Counted from the stretch's first letter, positions 1 through 7,626 are shown. The stretch is 20,982 nt of DNA from Synergistaceae bacterium (GCA_017394925.1 JAFPWQ010000278.1:1-20982), one strand, 5' to 3'. The notes: generated by a model not told the origin, from the sequence alone. Translations and numbers: made by a program.

Positions 1-12
1 AGCAAGTGCCAT
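1..12 (-). CDS. V/A-type ATP synthase subunit E, first codons only (partial)
   Basis: Reading leftwards, an ATG at 12-10 follows an AGGTG Shine-Dalgarno-like stretch with a 6-base gap and opens a frame beginning M-A-L-A before the window ends. It lies 18 bases downstream of the subunit K stop. In V/A-ATPase operons of this type the gene after the K subunit is usually the peripheral-stalk subunit E. The call therefore rests on position plus a good ribosome binding site; four codons cannot identify a protein. Confidence 0.4.
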
Positions 13-30
13 TGTCAACACCTGCCCCGT

Positions 31-507
31 TTAGCCTACCTGTACTCCCCTGAGCATTAATATACTCGTAAGAAGTGCAAGAACTGCGTAGGTCTCAACC
101 ATTGCAGGAAGGATTATCGCTTTGCCCATTGCCTCAGGCTTTTTGCTTATCATCTGAATTGATGCCGCTGATGTTTTGCCCTGCCAGATTGCCGAATACC
201 AGCCTACTACCGCTATGGGAAGGCATGACGCTAAAATCTGAAGTCCCTGATTCCAGTCAAGATTTACTGCTCCTGCTCCGCCGAGTAAGCCTAACTTGTT
301 GAGTACGAAGAATGCAATGAGAAGACCGTAAATGCCCTGTGTGCCCGGTAACGCCTGAAGAATTAAGCATGAGCCGAATTTGTTGGGGTCTTCGGTCATG
401 ACTCCTGCTGCTGCTCCGCCTGCTACACCGATTCCAATTGCTGATCCGATTCCGGCAAGAGCCGCCGCCAAAGCTGCCCCAAATAACGCAAGTGAAAGAC
501 CTAACAT
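31..507 (-). CDS. ntpK: V/A-type ATPase rotor (proteolipid) subunit K
   Basis: This 158-residue membrane protein is the c-ring subunit of a V/A-type ATPase, which carries ions across the membrane as the ring turns against subunit I. It has two tandem helical hairpins: four hydrophobic segments, with a glycine-rich first helix (GIGSAIGIGVAGG). The second hairpin carries the ion-binding carboxylate E138 in PAMVETYAVL. L53, T56, Q57 (LPGTQG), Q109 (WQG) and E138 line up with the sodium ligands of Enterococcus hirae NtpK (L61, T64, Q65, Q110, E139); the Q-to-E distance is 29 in both. Only one of the two hairpins has a carboxylate, as in the 16-kDa V-type proteolipids. The gene follows subunit I by 51 bases in the same operon. 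A possible small hairpin precedes its AAAGGAA ribosome binding site, which sits rather far from the ATG. Confidence 0.95.
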   Translation of the reverse strand: MLGLSLALFGAALAAALAGIGSAIGIGVAGGAAAGVMTEDPNKFGSCLILQALPGTQGIYGLLIAFFVLNKLGLLGGAGAVNLDWNQGLQILASCLPIAVVGWYSAIWQGKTSAASIQMISKKPEAMGKAIILPAMVETYAVLALLTSILMLRGVQVG

Positions 508-527
508 TTGTATTTACACGTTCCTTT

Positions 528-543
528 CAATAATATATTACTG
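528..543 (-). promoter_or_regulatory. Small inverted repeat in front of the subunit K ribosome binding site
   Basis: On the minus strand the 16 bases CAGTAATATATTATTG form a near-perfect dyad. As RNA it would make a six-pair stem, including one G-U pair, with a four-base loop. It sits directly before the AAAGGAA ribosome binding site of the K gene, in the only sizeable gap of the H-I-K stretch. It is AU-rich and weak, so a role in K translation or mRNA processing is inference from position. Confidence 0.3.
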
Positions 544-558
544 TACTGCAAAAAATTT

Positions 559-2577
559 TTACGCTTTCAGGTTTATATATTCCTGTGAGAGCGTCAACGG
601 GGTAAACGGTTCTCCGCCTCCCGTGTAGAACTTTCCGAAAAACTCGACATACTGAAGTCTCAAAGGATGTACGAATGAGCCGAGTATGTTTATCGCTATG
701 CTGAAGATATGACCGCCCACGATTACAACAATTGCAATCAGCCAGCCTATATACGGAATATCAGCCGCGAGTCCGCCTAAAAGATTGATGACCATTCCGA
801 TGACCGCAGAGCCAAAACCTAATGCAAGTAATCTGCTGTAGCTCAGAATGTCGCCCAGATATGACGTTGAGCCGTAAAGTGCTAAGAATCCGTTGATGAT
901 TTTCTTGAAGTAATTCGGTTCACCCTTGCCGGCATAAATGAAAATTATCACAGCTCCAAGTCCGGCCATGCCCTGACCGATCTGTACGAAGTGAGGCGGT
1001 AACATTCCTCCCATGCCTACACCCAGTAAGCATAAACCGACAATCAATAAGAACCATGATACTTTGCTGCCTATCGCATCAATGAATTCTCCGTGCCTCA
1101 TCATGTCATACGCCGCTATGAGCAGTCCGAACATCAGGTGAATCACTCCGATTAAGAGCGAAATTCCAAGTACCTGCATGGGATTCGTCATCGGGTCAAC
1201 AAGCATTAACGAATTCTTTAACGGGATTAACGCAGGCACAAAGCTGTCGATGAAATTCCCGAAGAATGAACCCGATATTACGCCGTAAATGAACGTTGAG
1301 ACCGAGCAGAATAAAAACAGCCTTATGAAATCCTTGACGCCTGATCCGATCTTCTTATACTTCTTGAAGACCCATAAGATAGTCCCGAACACAACGAGTG
1401 CATAACCTGCATCACCTAAGCACATTCCGAAGAATATCCAGAAGAACGGCGCAAGTAACGGTGTAGGGTCAATTCCTCTGTATGTCGGCGATGAATATAA
1501 TTCCGTCAGAATGTTAAACGGCCTGATCGTGTCTCCGTTGTTCAGTAACGAAGGCAGCTCATCTTCAGGTGCCGGATCATTCATTACTAATTCAATGTCC
1601 GTGCTTATTGCTTCAATCTTTGCTCTGAGATCTGCGGCCTTTGATGCTGGCACCCAGAACGTAGTCAGCATTGTGCAGTCAGTCTCATAACTGCGTGCCA
1701 TTTCGTTGTATCTCGATGAAAGGCTCGAATAATAATCTGATAACTTCTGCACTGTCGGAACATATGAATCTGCAGCTCCGTTCATTTTTGCGGATAATTC
1801 CTGCTCTTTTGATTCAAGTTCCGTGATTAAAGCCGCGTACTTTTCTTTCTCTTCGTCAACAGTACCCATGAAAGCAGCAGGCACTTCAGCGAATGAGAGA
1901 CCATTCTTTGCGCATAACTCACGCACTTCTGATTCGATACTGCGCGAGTAGATTAATGCGGCGCATACTTCCTGCGATTTGTCTTTCTCATCGAACGGAG
2001 CAATTACCAGTTCCGTGTCCTGTGAGAATTTAGAGAAATCACCTAACGCCGCTCTGAACCCTGATACATTTTCAGCCTTAAGCGTTCCGACAAGGCCGGT
2101 TAATGTGCGGGTACCTTCCGTGATAACTGAGAGGGGATACGGGAAAAACTCAAGAGATGAAAGCAGAGACTCATTCATTCTTGCCTCAGAGAGTTTTGCG
2201 CGTACATCTCCAGTTTCGTGTTCAATTTCGCGGACCTCTTCGCATATCTTCTTCAAATCCGTCTGTGATGCAAGCTCAGCAAGCTCATTCATCGTTGCTT
2301 CAGGACGTTCACCTAACATTCTGTCTAGTGCCGGTATCGGGTCAACGTAATGAGGGTTAAGCGTTCGTGAAAGATAACGTATATCCGAGAGCTTATCATC
2401 AGTCTGTGAGATAAGAGCTGTTATCTCAGAAGGAGGAGCTGAATTCACAGAATTTTCTTCTGTCGTTGCTGTCGAGATTATCTGACATGCTCCTGATTCC
2501 TGTAACGCCGCAGCTATTTCTTCATGCACGGATTTATGATAATACAGTTCCGCTTTCTTAAGCCTGGCTACTCCCAT
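559..2577 (-). CDS. ntpI: V/A-type ATPase stator subunit I (a-subunit homologue)
   Basis: This 672-residue protein is the membrane stator subunit that provides the ion half-channels facing the K ring and connects to the peripheral stalks. Residues 1 to about 365 form a soluble, helix-rich arm with coiled-coil stretches (around 100-135 and 240-300). The rest is a multi-span membrane domain starting near residue 373 (LLAPFFWIFFGMCLGDAGYA, typical of the family). The essential channel arginine is R582 in ILSYSRLLALG. Length is normal for bacterial subunit I. The ATG at 2577 has an AGAGGTGAT ribosome binding site and lies inside the end of the H/G-like gene (20-base overlap), implying translational coupling. 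The subunit K gene follows. Confidence 0.95.
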   Translation of the reverse strand: MGVARLKKAELYYHKSVHEEIAAALQESGACQIISTATTEENSVNSAPPSEITALISQTDDKLSDIRYLSRTLNPHYVDPIPALDRMLGERPEATMNELAELASQTDLKKICEEVREIEHETGDVRAKLSEARMNESLLSSLEFFPYPLSVITEGTRTLTGLVGTLKAENVSGFRAALGDFSKFSQDTELVIAPFDEKDKSQEVCAALIYSRSIESEVRELCAKNGLSFAEVPAAFMGTVDEEKEKYAALITELESKEQELSAKMNGAADSYVPTVQKLSDYYSSLSSRYNEMARSYETDCTMLTTFWVPASKAADLRAKIEAISTDIELVMNDPAPEDELPSLLNNGDTIRPFNILTELYSSPTYRGIDPTPLLAPFFWIFFGMCLGDAGYALVVFGTILWVFKKYKKIGSGVKDFIRLFLFCSVSTFIYGVISGSFFGNFIDSFVPALIPLKNSLMLVDPMTNPMQVLGISLLIGVIHLMFGLLIAAYDMMRHGEFIDAIGSKVSWFLLIVGLCLLGVGMGGMLPPHFVQIGQGMAGLGAVIIFIYAGKGEPNYFKKIINGFLALYGSTSYLGDILSYSRLLALGFGSAVIGMVINLLGGLAADIPYIGWLIAIVVIVGGHIFSIAINILGSFVHPLRLQYVEFFGKFYTGGGEPFTPLTLSQEYINLKA

Positions 2578-2893
2578 ATTTTTTCATCACCTCTTCCGTT
2601 ATGAATGAAGCAGCTGCCGGAATTTTACTCTTGTGTTTCTCGTAGAAGGCTTTTGCTTCGGATTCACGCTTAGATAACACTGCCTGAGCTTTAGTTTCTG
2701 CTGCCTCTTCTGCTCTGCGAATCTTGTCTCTGAACTGACGTGCCGCATTCTGACGCGCTTCCTTCAATGAATTTTCCGCGTCTGTTCCTGCACGATTGAG
2801 CTTTTTGGCTGCATCCTCTTTAGCTTTCTGGACAGCATTAGCCGCCTGAATCTCAGCTGATTTTATCTCAGCTATCGTTGGGTTGTCCGCCAT
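2558..2893 (-). CDS. V/A-type ATPase peripheral-stalk subunit H/G-like
   Basis: This small, soluble, highly charged protein (111 residues from the chosen start) is almost entirely alpha-helical coiled coil. It is rich in Ala, Glu, Lys and Arg, with a repeating pattern such as AEEAAETKAQAVLSKRE, and has a short C-terminal part resembling the VTEEVMKKY-type end of AhaH/subunit H proteins. By family it pairs with subunit E to form the peripheral stalk holding the catalytic head still. The ATG at 2893 is preferred because GGGAGGTGA (2902-2910) lies 8 bases before it. A GTG at 2905 would extend the protein by four residues but falls inside that binding site. It is the first gene of the operon after a strong promoter and overlaps subunit I by 20 bases. 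Sequence alone is weakly diagnostic; context makes the call firm. Confidence 0.85.
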   Translation of the reverse strand: MADNPTIAEIKSAEIQAANAVQKAKEDAAKKLNRAGTDAENSLKEARQNAARQFRDKIRRAEEAAETKAQAVLSKRESEAKAFYEKHKSKIPAAASFITEEVMKKYGSSQA

Positions 2894-2960
2894 TTTCGTG
2901 CTCACCTCCCATTCTTATGAATTTATATTGAATATGTTGAAACAGTCTGAACGAAATTAA

Positions 2961-2988
2961 ATTATACATAAATTTTGCGCGCGTTCAA
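2961..2988 (-). promoter_or_regulatory. Sigma-70-type promoter of the V-ATPase operon
   Basis: On the minus strand TTGAAC (2983-2988) and TATAAT (2961-2966) are separated by 16 bases, a near-consensus vegetative promoter. Transcription would start near 2954, about 60 bases ahead of the H/G-like gene. It is the best-matching promoter seen in the window, fitting a high-demand ATPase operon. Confidence 0.75.
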
Positions 2989-3021
2989 CCGTAAAGACAC
3001 AGCTTAAAGTTTCACATGTAA

Positions 3022-3027
3022 TATAAT
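3022..3027 (+). promoter_or_regulatory. Possible -10 element of the coiled-coil/GGDEF unit
   Basis: A perfect TATAAT lies 30 bases before the start of the coiled-coil gene, on the plus strand, divergent from the V-ATPase promoter. No good -35 box is present at 16-18 bases. A TG three bases upstream of the hexamer is close to, but not exactly at, the extended -10 position. Confidence 0.4.
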
Positions 3028-3056
3028 TTTCTCATTTTCAACAGGAGGAAAAATTT

Positions 3057-3455
3057 ATGAACCGAAAATTTAACATCATGGCCTCTGTCATGATTCTTAT
3101 TCTTGCGGCTGTAACAGGAGCATGTGTGTACATGATTCACGACATAAACATGAAACGCGAGAAAGATATTGCCCTCATGAATGAATTAAACGCAGAAAAA
3201 GAACGCATAACATCAAGTGAAATTGCAAGACTGAAAAAATCAGAACATGAAGCATTAACTGCAAAGAGCAAAGCAGAGAATGAAGCCGATTCTCTCAGAG
3301 CCGAAAAAGAAAATGCAGAAGATACTGTGAGACGATATAAGAATCAGTTAGACGCATTAAGAAAAGAAAATGAAAAACTCAAAGCAGAAGTTACGAGACT
3401 GACAAATAAATTAAATAACAGCCTCGTAAGAATAGCTAATCCGTTTAAAAAGTGA
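3057..3455 (+). CDS. Small membrane-anchored coiled-coil protein of unknown function
   Basis: I do not recognise a named family. The 132-residue protein has a short basic start, one hydrophobic segment (about residues 7-26) and then a long, charged helix (about 30-122). That helix has heptad-like spacing of Leu, Ile and Ala (for example LRKENEKLKAEVTRLTNKL) and ends in a short basic tail. A cysteine follows the hydrophobic stretch (TGAC), but the -3 residue is Thr, so a lipoprotein signal is weak and a membrane anchor more likely. It may act as a scaffold or spacer in the periplasm. The start has a strong GGAGGA ribosome binding site. The gene lies 16 bases before the GGDEF-like membrane protein and is probably co-transcribed with it. 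Confidence 0.75.
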   Translation: MNRKFNIMASVMILILAAVTGACVYMIHDINMKREKDIALMNELNAEKERITSSEIARLKKSEHEALTAKSKAENEADSLRAEKENAEDTVRRYKNQLDALRKENEKLKAEVTRLTNKLNNSLVRIANPFKK

Positions 3456-3471
3456 AAGGTGATATATTGCG

Positions 3472-4695
3472 ATGAATTTTGCCTCTGCCGTTTCAAGAAT
3501 CTGGAATGAGTGTTTATTTGCGTTCTCTTCAACAGGATATTCATTCTTCAAGATAGAAGCTCATGTTGTCTGTGCAATAGTTCTTGCGGTTCTTTTTCAC
3601 CGTCAGCATAACTCATCAGACCAGACCGAAGCGCGTATAGTCTGGTGCAGATTGATATTCATTCACGTGATGTACTGTGTCTCAGGGATATTAAGAGTAT
3701 TCCCGGATATAGGCATATTACCGGCGAATTCCGTAACTGAATATATATTCACGGCCTTGAACTTTGCCGTCTTCACTGGAATGTGCTGGCTTATTTTCAT
3801 TTACACTGAGAGCTATTACAAGACGGGGCTGCTCGATTCATTCACGCATAAGATAATCGCGGCTGTTCCGTTTATCCTGAGCATGTTTACCCTAATACTA
3901 TATCCCCTCTTACGGACATACACGAACTATAACAGCATGGCCATGAATCACACGGTCTTTTCAGTCATAATACTTGTACTCAGTCTCATATATCCGTTGG
4001 GGGCAGTGATTCATATATTCTTCAGGAAAAATAATCAGGAGGCAAATAAATTAGCTTTATATCCTGCGTCATTCTTTATATTTGCGCTCATTCAGTCTCT
4101 TAACTGGAAGATGCCGCTTTTATGTTACGTTGTCATGGCCTCAGACGTATTTATATATATTAATTATGCGGACAGTCTTGTATCAGTTGACCCTCTCACA
4201 AAAATTCCCAACAGAAACGGACTGATTCGTTATTTAACCGAACGAATGCATAAGGGGAATATCGATAATCTTTATGTGTTTGCAGTGGACATTGACGATT
4301 TAGATTCGATTAATGCGAAATACGGACGCTCTGAAGGAGACCGTGCATTAATCATAACGGCGGGAGCGTTAAAGAGATTCAGAACGGAGGCGCATAAATG
4401 TTATGCATCGAGATATTACAGTGATGAGTTCATTATTGCGTCAGACATTGAAAGTGAATATGAGCTTGAACTTTTCACCGAGCATGTACGGAATTACATC
4501 AGCAATGCGGCAATCACTAACGGACTTGCTTATCATCTGAGAGTTAGTATCGGCCATGCGCATTACGAGAAATACAGCAGAACGGAAACGATTATGGGCT
4601 TAATTGAGGAGGCAGATAAATCGATGACGGAGAACAAAGAGCAAAGGAAATTTCAAAGCATGTGGCAGAAGAGTATAAATAAATCCCCCTCGTGA
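3472..4695 (+). CDS. Multi-pass membrane protein with degenerate GGDEF domain
   Basis: Residues 1 to about 230 contain roughly six or seven hydrophobic segments, so this is probably a membrane sensor module. Residues about 238-390 are a GGDEF (diguanylate cyclase-like) domain. The family's opening motif DPLTKIPNRNG (240-250) is intact, as are the metal-binding region VDIDDLDSIN (272-281), the GD at 289-290 and the VSIGHA strand (358-363). The signature loop is YSDEF (316-320) instead of GG[D/E]EF: both glycines that contact GTP are replaced, while D318 and E319 remain. There is no RxxD inhibitory site in the expected place. The protein may be catalytically weak or inactive and act as a nucleotide-binding or signalling adaptor; this is inference. 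It follows the coiled-coil gene with an AAAGGTGAT binding site. Confidence 0.85.
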   Translation: MNFASAVSRIWNECLFAFSSTGYSFFKIEAHVVCAIVLAVLFHRQHNSSDQTEARIVWCRLIFIHVMYCVSGILRVFPDIGILPANSVTEYIFTALNFAVFTGMCWLIFIYTESYYKTGLLDSFTHKIIAAVPFILSMFTLILYPLLRTYTNYNSMAMNHTVFSVIILVLSLIYPLGAVIHIFFRKNNQEANKLALYPASFFIFALIQSLNWKMPLLCYVVMASDVFIYINYADSLVSVDPLTKIPNRNGLIRYLTERMHKGNIDNLYVFAVDIDDLDSINAKYGRSEGDRALIITAGALKRFRTEAHKCYASRYYSDEFIIASDIESEYELELFTEHVRNYISNAAITNGLAYHLRVSIGHAHYEKYSRTETIMGLIEEADKSMTENKEQRKFQSMWQKSINKSPS

Positions 4696-4714
4696 TGTGA
4701 TTCATGAAGGGGAT
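4683..4714. terminator. Hairpin between convergent genes, possible bidirectional terminator
   Basis: ATCCCC at 4683-4688 pairs with GGGGAT at 4709-4714. After one mismatch, six further pairs (including one G-T) close a six-base loop. The hairpin overlaps the stop region of the GGDEF gene and lies 8 bases past the flavin reductase stop. Leftwards it is followed by ATTTATTTAT, a fair T-rich tract; rightwards the T-tract is weak. It probably works best for the minus-strand gene. Confidence 0.55.
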
Positions 4715-4722
4715 AATATTGC

Positions 4723-5292
4723 TTATTTCATTAAGTCTTTTCCTGCGTTCCATGCCTGAGCAACTTTTTTGCCCACACCGTAATAGCCCATTCTGAACTG
4801 GTCAAACATAATGGGATTTAATTTTGCGGCATCAACTTTGCCATTATCATCGAGAACTTTTTCGTCAGCAATGACATTAACGATTTTTCCGACAACCCGA
4901 ATCTCTCCGTACATGTCAGCGGCTTCAAGTAATTCGCATTCCATAGTGAGCGGGAACTCTTCGATTACGGGAGCATCAACACGTGTGCTTTTTACTGCAT
5001 GAAGTCCGGAACGTTCAAATTTATCCGGCATCTTGTTGCCCGTAGCAATGCCTAAGAAATCAGCCTCTTTGACGTGTGCTTCGTCTGCAAGTGCAACAGT
5101 GAAGGCCTTCCTGAGTTTTATGTTGGCGAGAGTTTTTCTGTCTGGTGCGAGATAGAACACTACTTTGTCCATTCCGCAGATACCTCCCCATGCGGCATTC
5201 ATTGCGTTTGGTTTGTTATGTTCAACGTAAGCGGCGATCATTAATACGGGCATGGGAAATACGGCAGGCAGAGAACCTAAATCTTTGCGCAT
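4723..5292 (-). CDS. Flavin reductase-like (FMN-binding split-barrel) protein
   Basis: This 189-residue cytoplasmic protein belongs to the flavin reductase-like family. These proteins bind FMN and either reduce flavin with NAD(P)H or act as flavoproteins with other electron partners. The diagnostic N-terminal part is PVLMIAAYVEHNKPNAMNAAWGG (residues 15-37), where the family has a conserved small-residue loop for the flavin phosphate. It is followed by YLAPDRKTLANIKLRKAFTV and the barrel strands around ECELLEAADMYGEIRVVGKI. Length is typical. The ATG has a GAAAGGAAG binding site. The gene stands alone, divergent from the thioesterase operon and convergent with the GGDEF gene. The physiological substrate cannot be told from sequence. 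Confidence 0.88.
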   Translation of the reverse strand: MRKDLGSLPAVFPMPVLMIAAYVEHNKPNAMNAAWGGICGMDKVVFYLAPDRKTLANIKLRKAFTVALADEAHVKEADFLGIATGNKMPDKFERSGLHAVKSTRVDAPVIEEFPLTMECELLEAADMYGEIRVVGKIVNVIADEKVLDDNGKVDAAKLNPIMFDQFRMGYYGVGKKVAQAWNAGKDLMK

Positions 5293-5322
5293 GATAATAA
5301 TTCTTCCTTTCGTGAATTTGTA

Positions 5323-5351
5323 TGTATATCTGAAAAAATTTTATGATGCAA
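5323..5351 (-). promoter_or_regulatory. Candidate promoter of the flavin reductase gene
   Basis: On the minus strand TTGCAT (5346-5351) and TATACA (5323-5328) are 17 bases apart. The -10 is good and the -35 only half matches. A perfect TTGACA (5369-5374) also lies upstream but has no convincing -10 at the right distance. Confidence 0.4.
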
Positions 5352-5366
5352 ATTAATTATGGCAGG

Positions 5367-5392
5367 CATGTCAAGTTTCATATTATGACATG
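5367..5392. repeat. Inverted repeat CATGTCA-N12-TGACATG, operator-like
   Basis: Two perfect 7-base arms (5367-5373 and 5386-5392) are separated by 12 bases, giving 19 bases centre to centre, about two helix turns. A second small dyad (TCATA-T-TATGA, 5378-5388) lies within it. The repeat sits in the 177-base divergent region between the flavin reductase and the thioesterase operon, just upstream of the candidate promoters on both sides. Binding by a dimeric regulator is a guess from geometry. Confidence 0.35.
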
Positions 5393-5404
5393 ACAGTTAG
5401 CCGG

Positions 5405-5432
5405 TTGCCTTCATGATAAGTGTACGTATAAA
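5405..5432 (+). promoter_or_regulatory. Candidate promoter of the thioesterase-trkA-trkH operon
   Basis: TTGCCT (5405-5410) and TATAAA (5427-5432) are 16 bases apart on the plus strand, 37 bases before the thioesterase ATG. No other promoter of similar quality precedes this gene. Confidence 0.5.
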
Positions 5433-5469
5433 ATTACATTCAAATCTTTTCTGAAAGGACATAAATTAA

Positions 5470-6213
5470 ATGTACACGCGTGAATTAACAGTACTGCCTT
5501 CAGATGCATCATGTCAGGGAAGTATAAAACTTCGCAGTCTTCTTGATTATTTTCAGGATACGGCTGAACTCGCAGTAATGGATATAGAAGGCTCTGCAAC
5601 GGAATTAGCCGCAAAAGGTTATGCATGGGTACTGACGAAATACGAGATTGATTTCACCGGAAGACTGCCCGTTATCGATGAAAAATTTTTTATTCATACA
5701 TTTCATGACCCTTCGCACGGCTATAATACTTTAAGAGTCTTTCAGGTTGAATCACAAAACGGAACTCCCGTAGTTTACGCAAAAACGTCATGGCTGTTGC
5801 TCGATTTGGCCGCAGGAAGACCAGTTAAAGCAATTGCACATATACCCGGAATATCAGAACGCGATACAGAAAGCATAAATCCCGAATTCAAAGAGATAGC
5901 AGAAAGTGAGAATGTAATTCAAGAAACAGAAAGGCATGTAAAATTTCATGAGCTTGATTATAACTCTCACGTGAATAATGCCGTCTATTTTGAATGGATA
6001 TTTGACGAAACACCAGTTGATTTTATTACGCATGAGCTTAAATCAGTATATGCGTCATTCAGGAGCGGAGCAAAATTCAACGAGAAAGTTATGATTAGTA
6101 TATCGAAGTCTGAATCACAAGAGAATACATTCATGTATAAAATCATGCGTGAGAATGTAAAGAAGCCGGGCGCAAATTTTATGTGTGTGTGGAAATTAAA
6201 GAAGGAGGAATAA
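5470..6213 (+). CDS. Acyl-ACP thioesterase (FatA/FatB-like, tandem hot-dog fold)
   Basis: This 247-residue cytoplasmic enzyme should release fatty acids from acyl carrier protein by thioester hydrolysis. The two hot-dog halves are visible. The first runs from the start to about 130, with the long helix region SLLDYFQDTAELAVMDI and the strand YAWVLTKYEIDF. The second, from about 152, has the catalytic-type motif ELDYNSHVNNAVYFEW, giving D163, N165 and H167, which match the Asp-Asn-His set described for plant and bacterial members. Length is normal for bacterial forms. AAAGGA lies upstream of the ATG at a slightly long distance. Its last codons contain the ribosome binding site for trkA, so the two are probably translated together. 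Chain-length preference cannot be read from sequence. Confidence 0.88.
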   Translation: MYTRELTVLPSDASCQGSIKLRSLLDYFQDTAELAVMDIEGSATELAAKGYAWVLTKYEIDFTGRLPVIDEKFFIHTFHDPSHGYNTLRVFQVESQNGTPVVYAKTSWLLLDLAAGRPVKAIAHIPGISERDTESINPEFKEIAESENVIQETERHVKFHELDYNSHVNNAVYFEWIFDETPVDFITHELKSVYASFRSGAKFNEKVMISISKSESQENTFMYKIMRENVKKPGANFMCVWKLKKEE

Positions 6214-6219
6214 TTTAAT

Positions 6220-7626
6220 TTGGAAATAGTAATAGTAGGTGCCGGTGAAGTCGGCCGTACAGTAGCAAAGAAACTTTCAATTGAAGGACATAATATATAT
6301 CTTGTTGAAAGCAATGAAGCTCATGCCGCGAGTGCCAGCGAAGAATTAGACGTAGAAGTCATACAGGGAAACGGAGCCCGTCCGAATGTATTAGCGCGTG
6401 CAGGAGTAGTAAACGGCGGAAGTGTGGACATGCTGATTGCCTGCACAAATAAAGATGAAGTGAATATGCTTTCATGCTGGATAGCTCACAGTGCCGGAGT
6501 TCCGTATGTAATTTCAAGGGCGCGTAATCTTGAGTTCACTGATTCAGCATACTGGGGGAAAAAATTAGGCATTGATGTCATGATTTCGCCGGAACGTTCA
6601 ATTGCAAGAGAAATTATTGAATTGCTTGCAGTGAGTTCTGCTACACATGCCGCTGAATTATTAGACGGCAAAGCAGCAATATATACGCTCAGGATAGCAG
6701 GAAATTCGCCTCTTGTGGGTAAGCAATTGAAAGATATTCGCACGTTATACCCTGATTTGATTGCCGTATTCGTATTCGTTGAACATGAAGACGGAGTTTC
6801 AGGTGTTCCCAACGGATTCACTGAATTACACGAGAATGATATGTGCTATGTCGTTACGTATAAGCAAAGCGCGAATTTACTCGAGGAAATATTTCAGCCT
6901 GACCCCGATAAATCGCGTAAACTGAGAAAAGTATTTATTGTAGGCGGCGGCAAACTGGGAGCACAGATAATGCAGGCCATGAGAAGGGATTACAGTAACG
7001 TAGGCTTAAGACTGATTGAGAGAGACCCGGAGAAATGTGAAAAATTATCGGAGGAATTCGGCGAAGCTCTGATACTCAATGCTGACGGTGCAGACAAAAA
7101 TGTATTAAGCGAAGAAGGCATTGAAGACGCAGACGGTTATGTATGTGCGACTGATTCAGATGAATTGAATCTGATTTACTCAGTCATAGCCAAGAAAATG
7201 GGCGCAAAGAAGACAATTGCCGTAGTGAAACGCAAAGACTATCAGGAATTAACACAGCATATCCCTGTTGACGCAATAGTAGACCCGAATGACGCATTAG
7301 CCAGTTTAATTTTACGCGTAGTTCATTATCCCAGACACACACGGGCATTCTCGATAATTGAGAAGATAAACGCAGAAATGCTTGAAGTAGTCATGCAGGA
7401 GAATAACGGGTTAATCGGCAAGACTTTAGCCGAGATTAAATTGCAGAAGGGCGTTGTTGTTGCCTTACTGGGACGCGATGACAAAGTTTTAGTTCCAACA
7501 GGAGCTACGAAAATTTTAGCCGGAGACCATGTAATATTATTTGCTCTGACATCAATGATGCCTGATGCCGCGAAGTTATTCGGAGCCGATAACAGCAATG
7601 TTGAACAGGAAGAGAAGCAATCATGA
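6220..7626 (+). CDS. trkA: Trk potassium uptake regulatory subunit TrkA
   Basis: This 468-residue cytoplasmic regulator of the TrkH potassium channel has two RCK modules in tandem. Each has a Rossmann NAD(H)-binding domain followed by a TrkA-C domain. The first nucleotide loop is GAGEVG (7-12) with the ribose-binding acid E30 at the end of strand 2. The second is GGGKLG (242-247) followed by LIERD. TrkA-C regions lie about 150-225 and 375-450, the latter with GLIGKTLAEIKLQKGVVVALLGRDD. The start is a TTG at 6220, chosen because AGGAGG (6203-6208) precedes it and the translation then begins with the family-typical MEIVIVGAGEVG. The stop overlaps the trkH ATG by 4 bases (ATGA), a sign of coupled translation of the two subunits. 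Confidence 0.95.
   Translation: MEIVIVGAGEVGRTVAKKLSIEGHNIYLVESNEAHAASASEELDVEVIQGNGARPNVLARAGVVNGGSVDMLIACTNKDEVNMLSCWIAHSAGVPYVISRARNLEFTDSAYWGKKLGIDVMISPERSIAREIIELLAVSSATHAAELLDGKAAIYTLRIAGNSPLVGKQLKDIRTLYPDLIAVFVFVEHEDGVSGVPNGFTELHENDMCYVVTYKQSANLLEEIFQPDPDKSRKLRKVFIVGGGKLGAQIMQAMRRDYSNVGLRLIERDPEKCEKLSEEFGEALILNADGADKNVLSEEGIEDADGYVCATDSDELNLIYSVIAKKMGAKKTIAVVKRKDYQELTQHIPVDAIVDPNDALASLILRVVHYPRHTRAFSIIEKINAEMLEVVMQENNGLIGKTLAEIKLQKGVVVALLGRDDKVLVPTGATKILAGDHVILFALTSMMPDAAKLFGADNSNVEQEEKQS

Noticed and set aside
541..561. A-rich and T-rich stretch after the subunit I stop as a terminator.
   Set aside because: There is no GC-rich stem before the T-run, and the K subunit directly downstream must be co-expressed.
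3057..3455. Lipoprotein call for the coiled-coil protein because of a cysteine after the hydrophobic stretch.
   Set aside because: The residues before the cysteine (T-G-A) lack the Leu-type residue at -3, so a membrane anchor is more likely.
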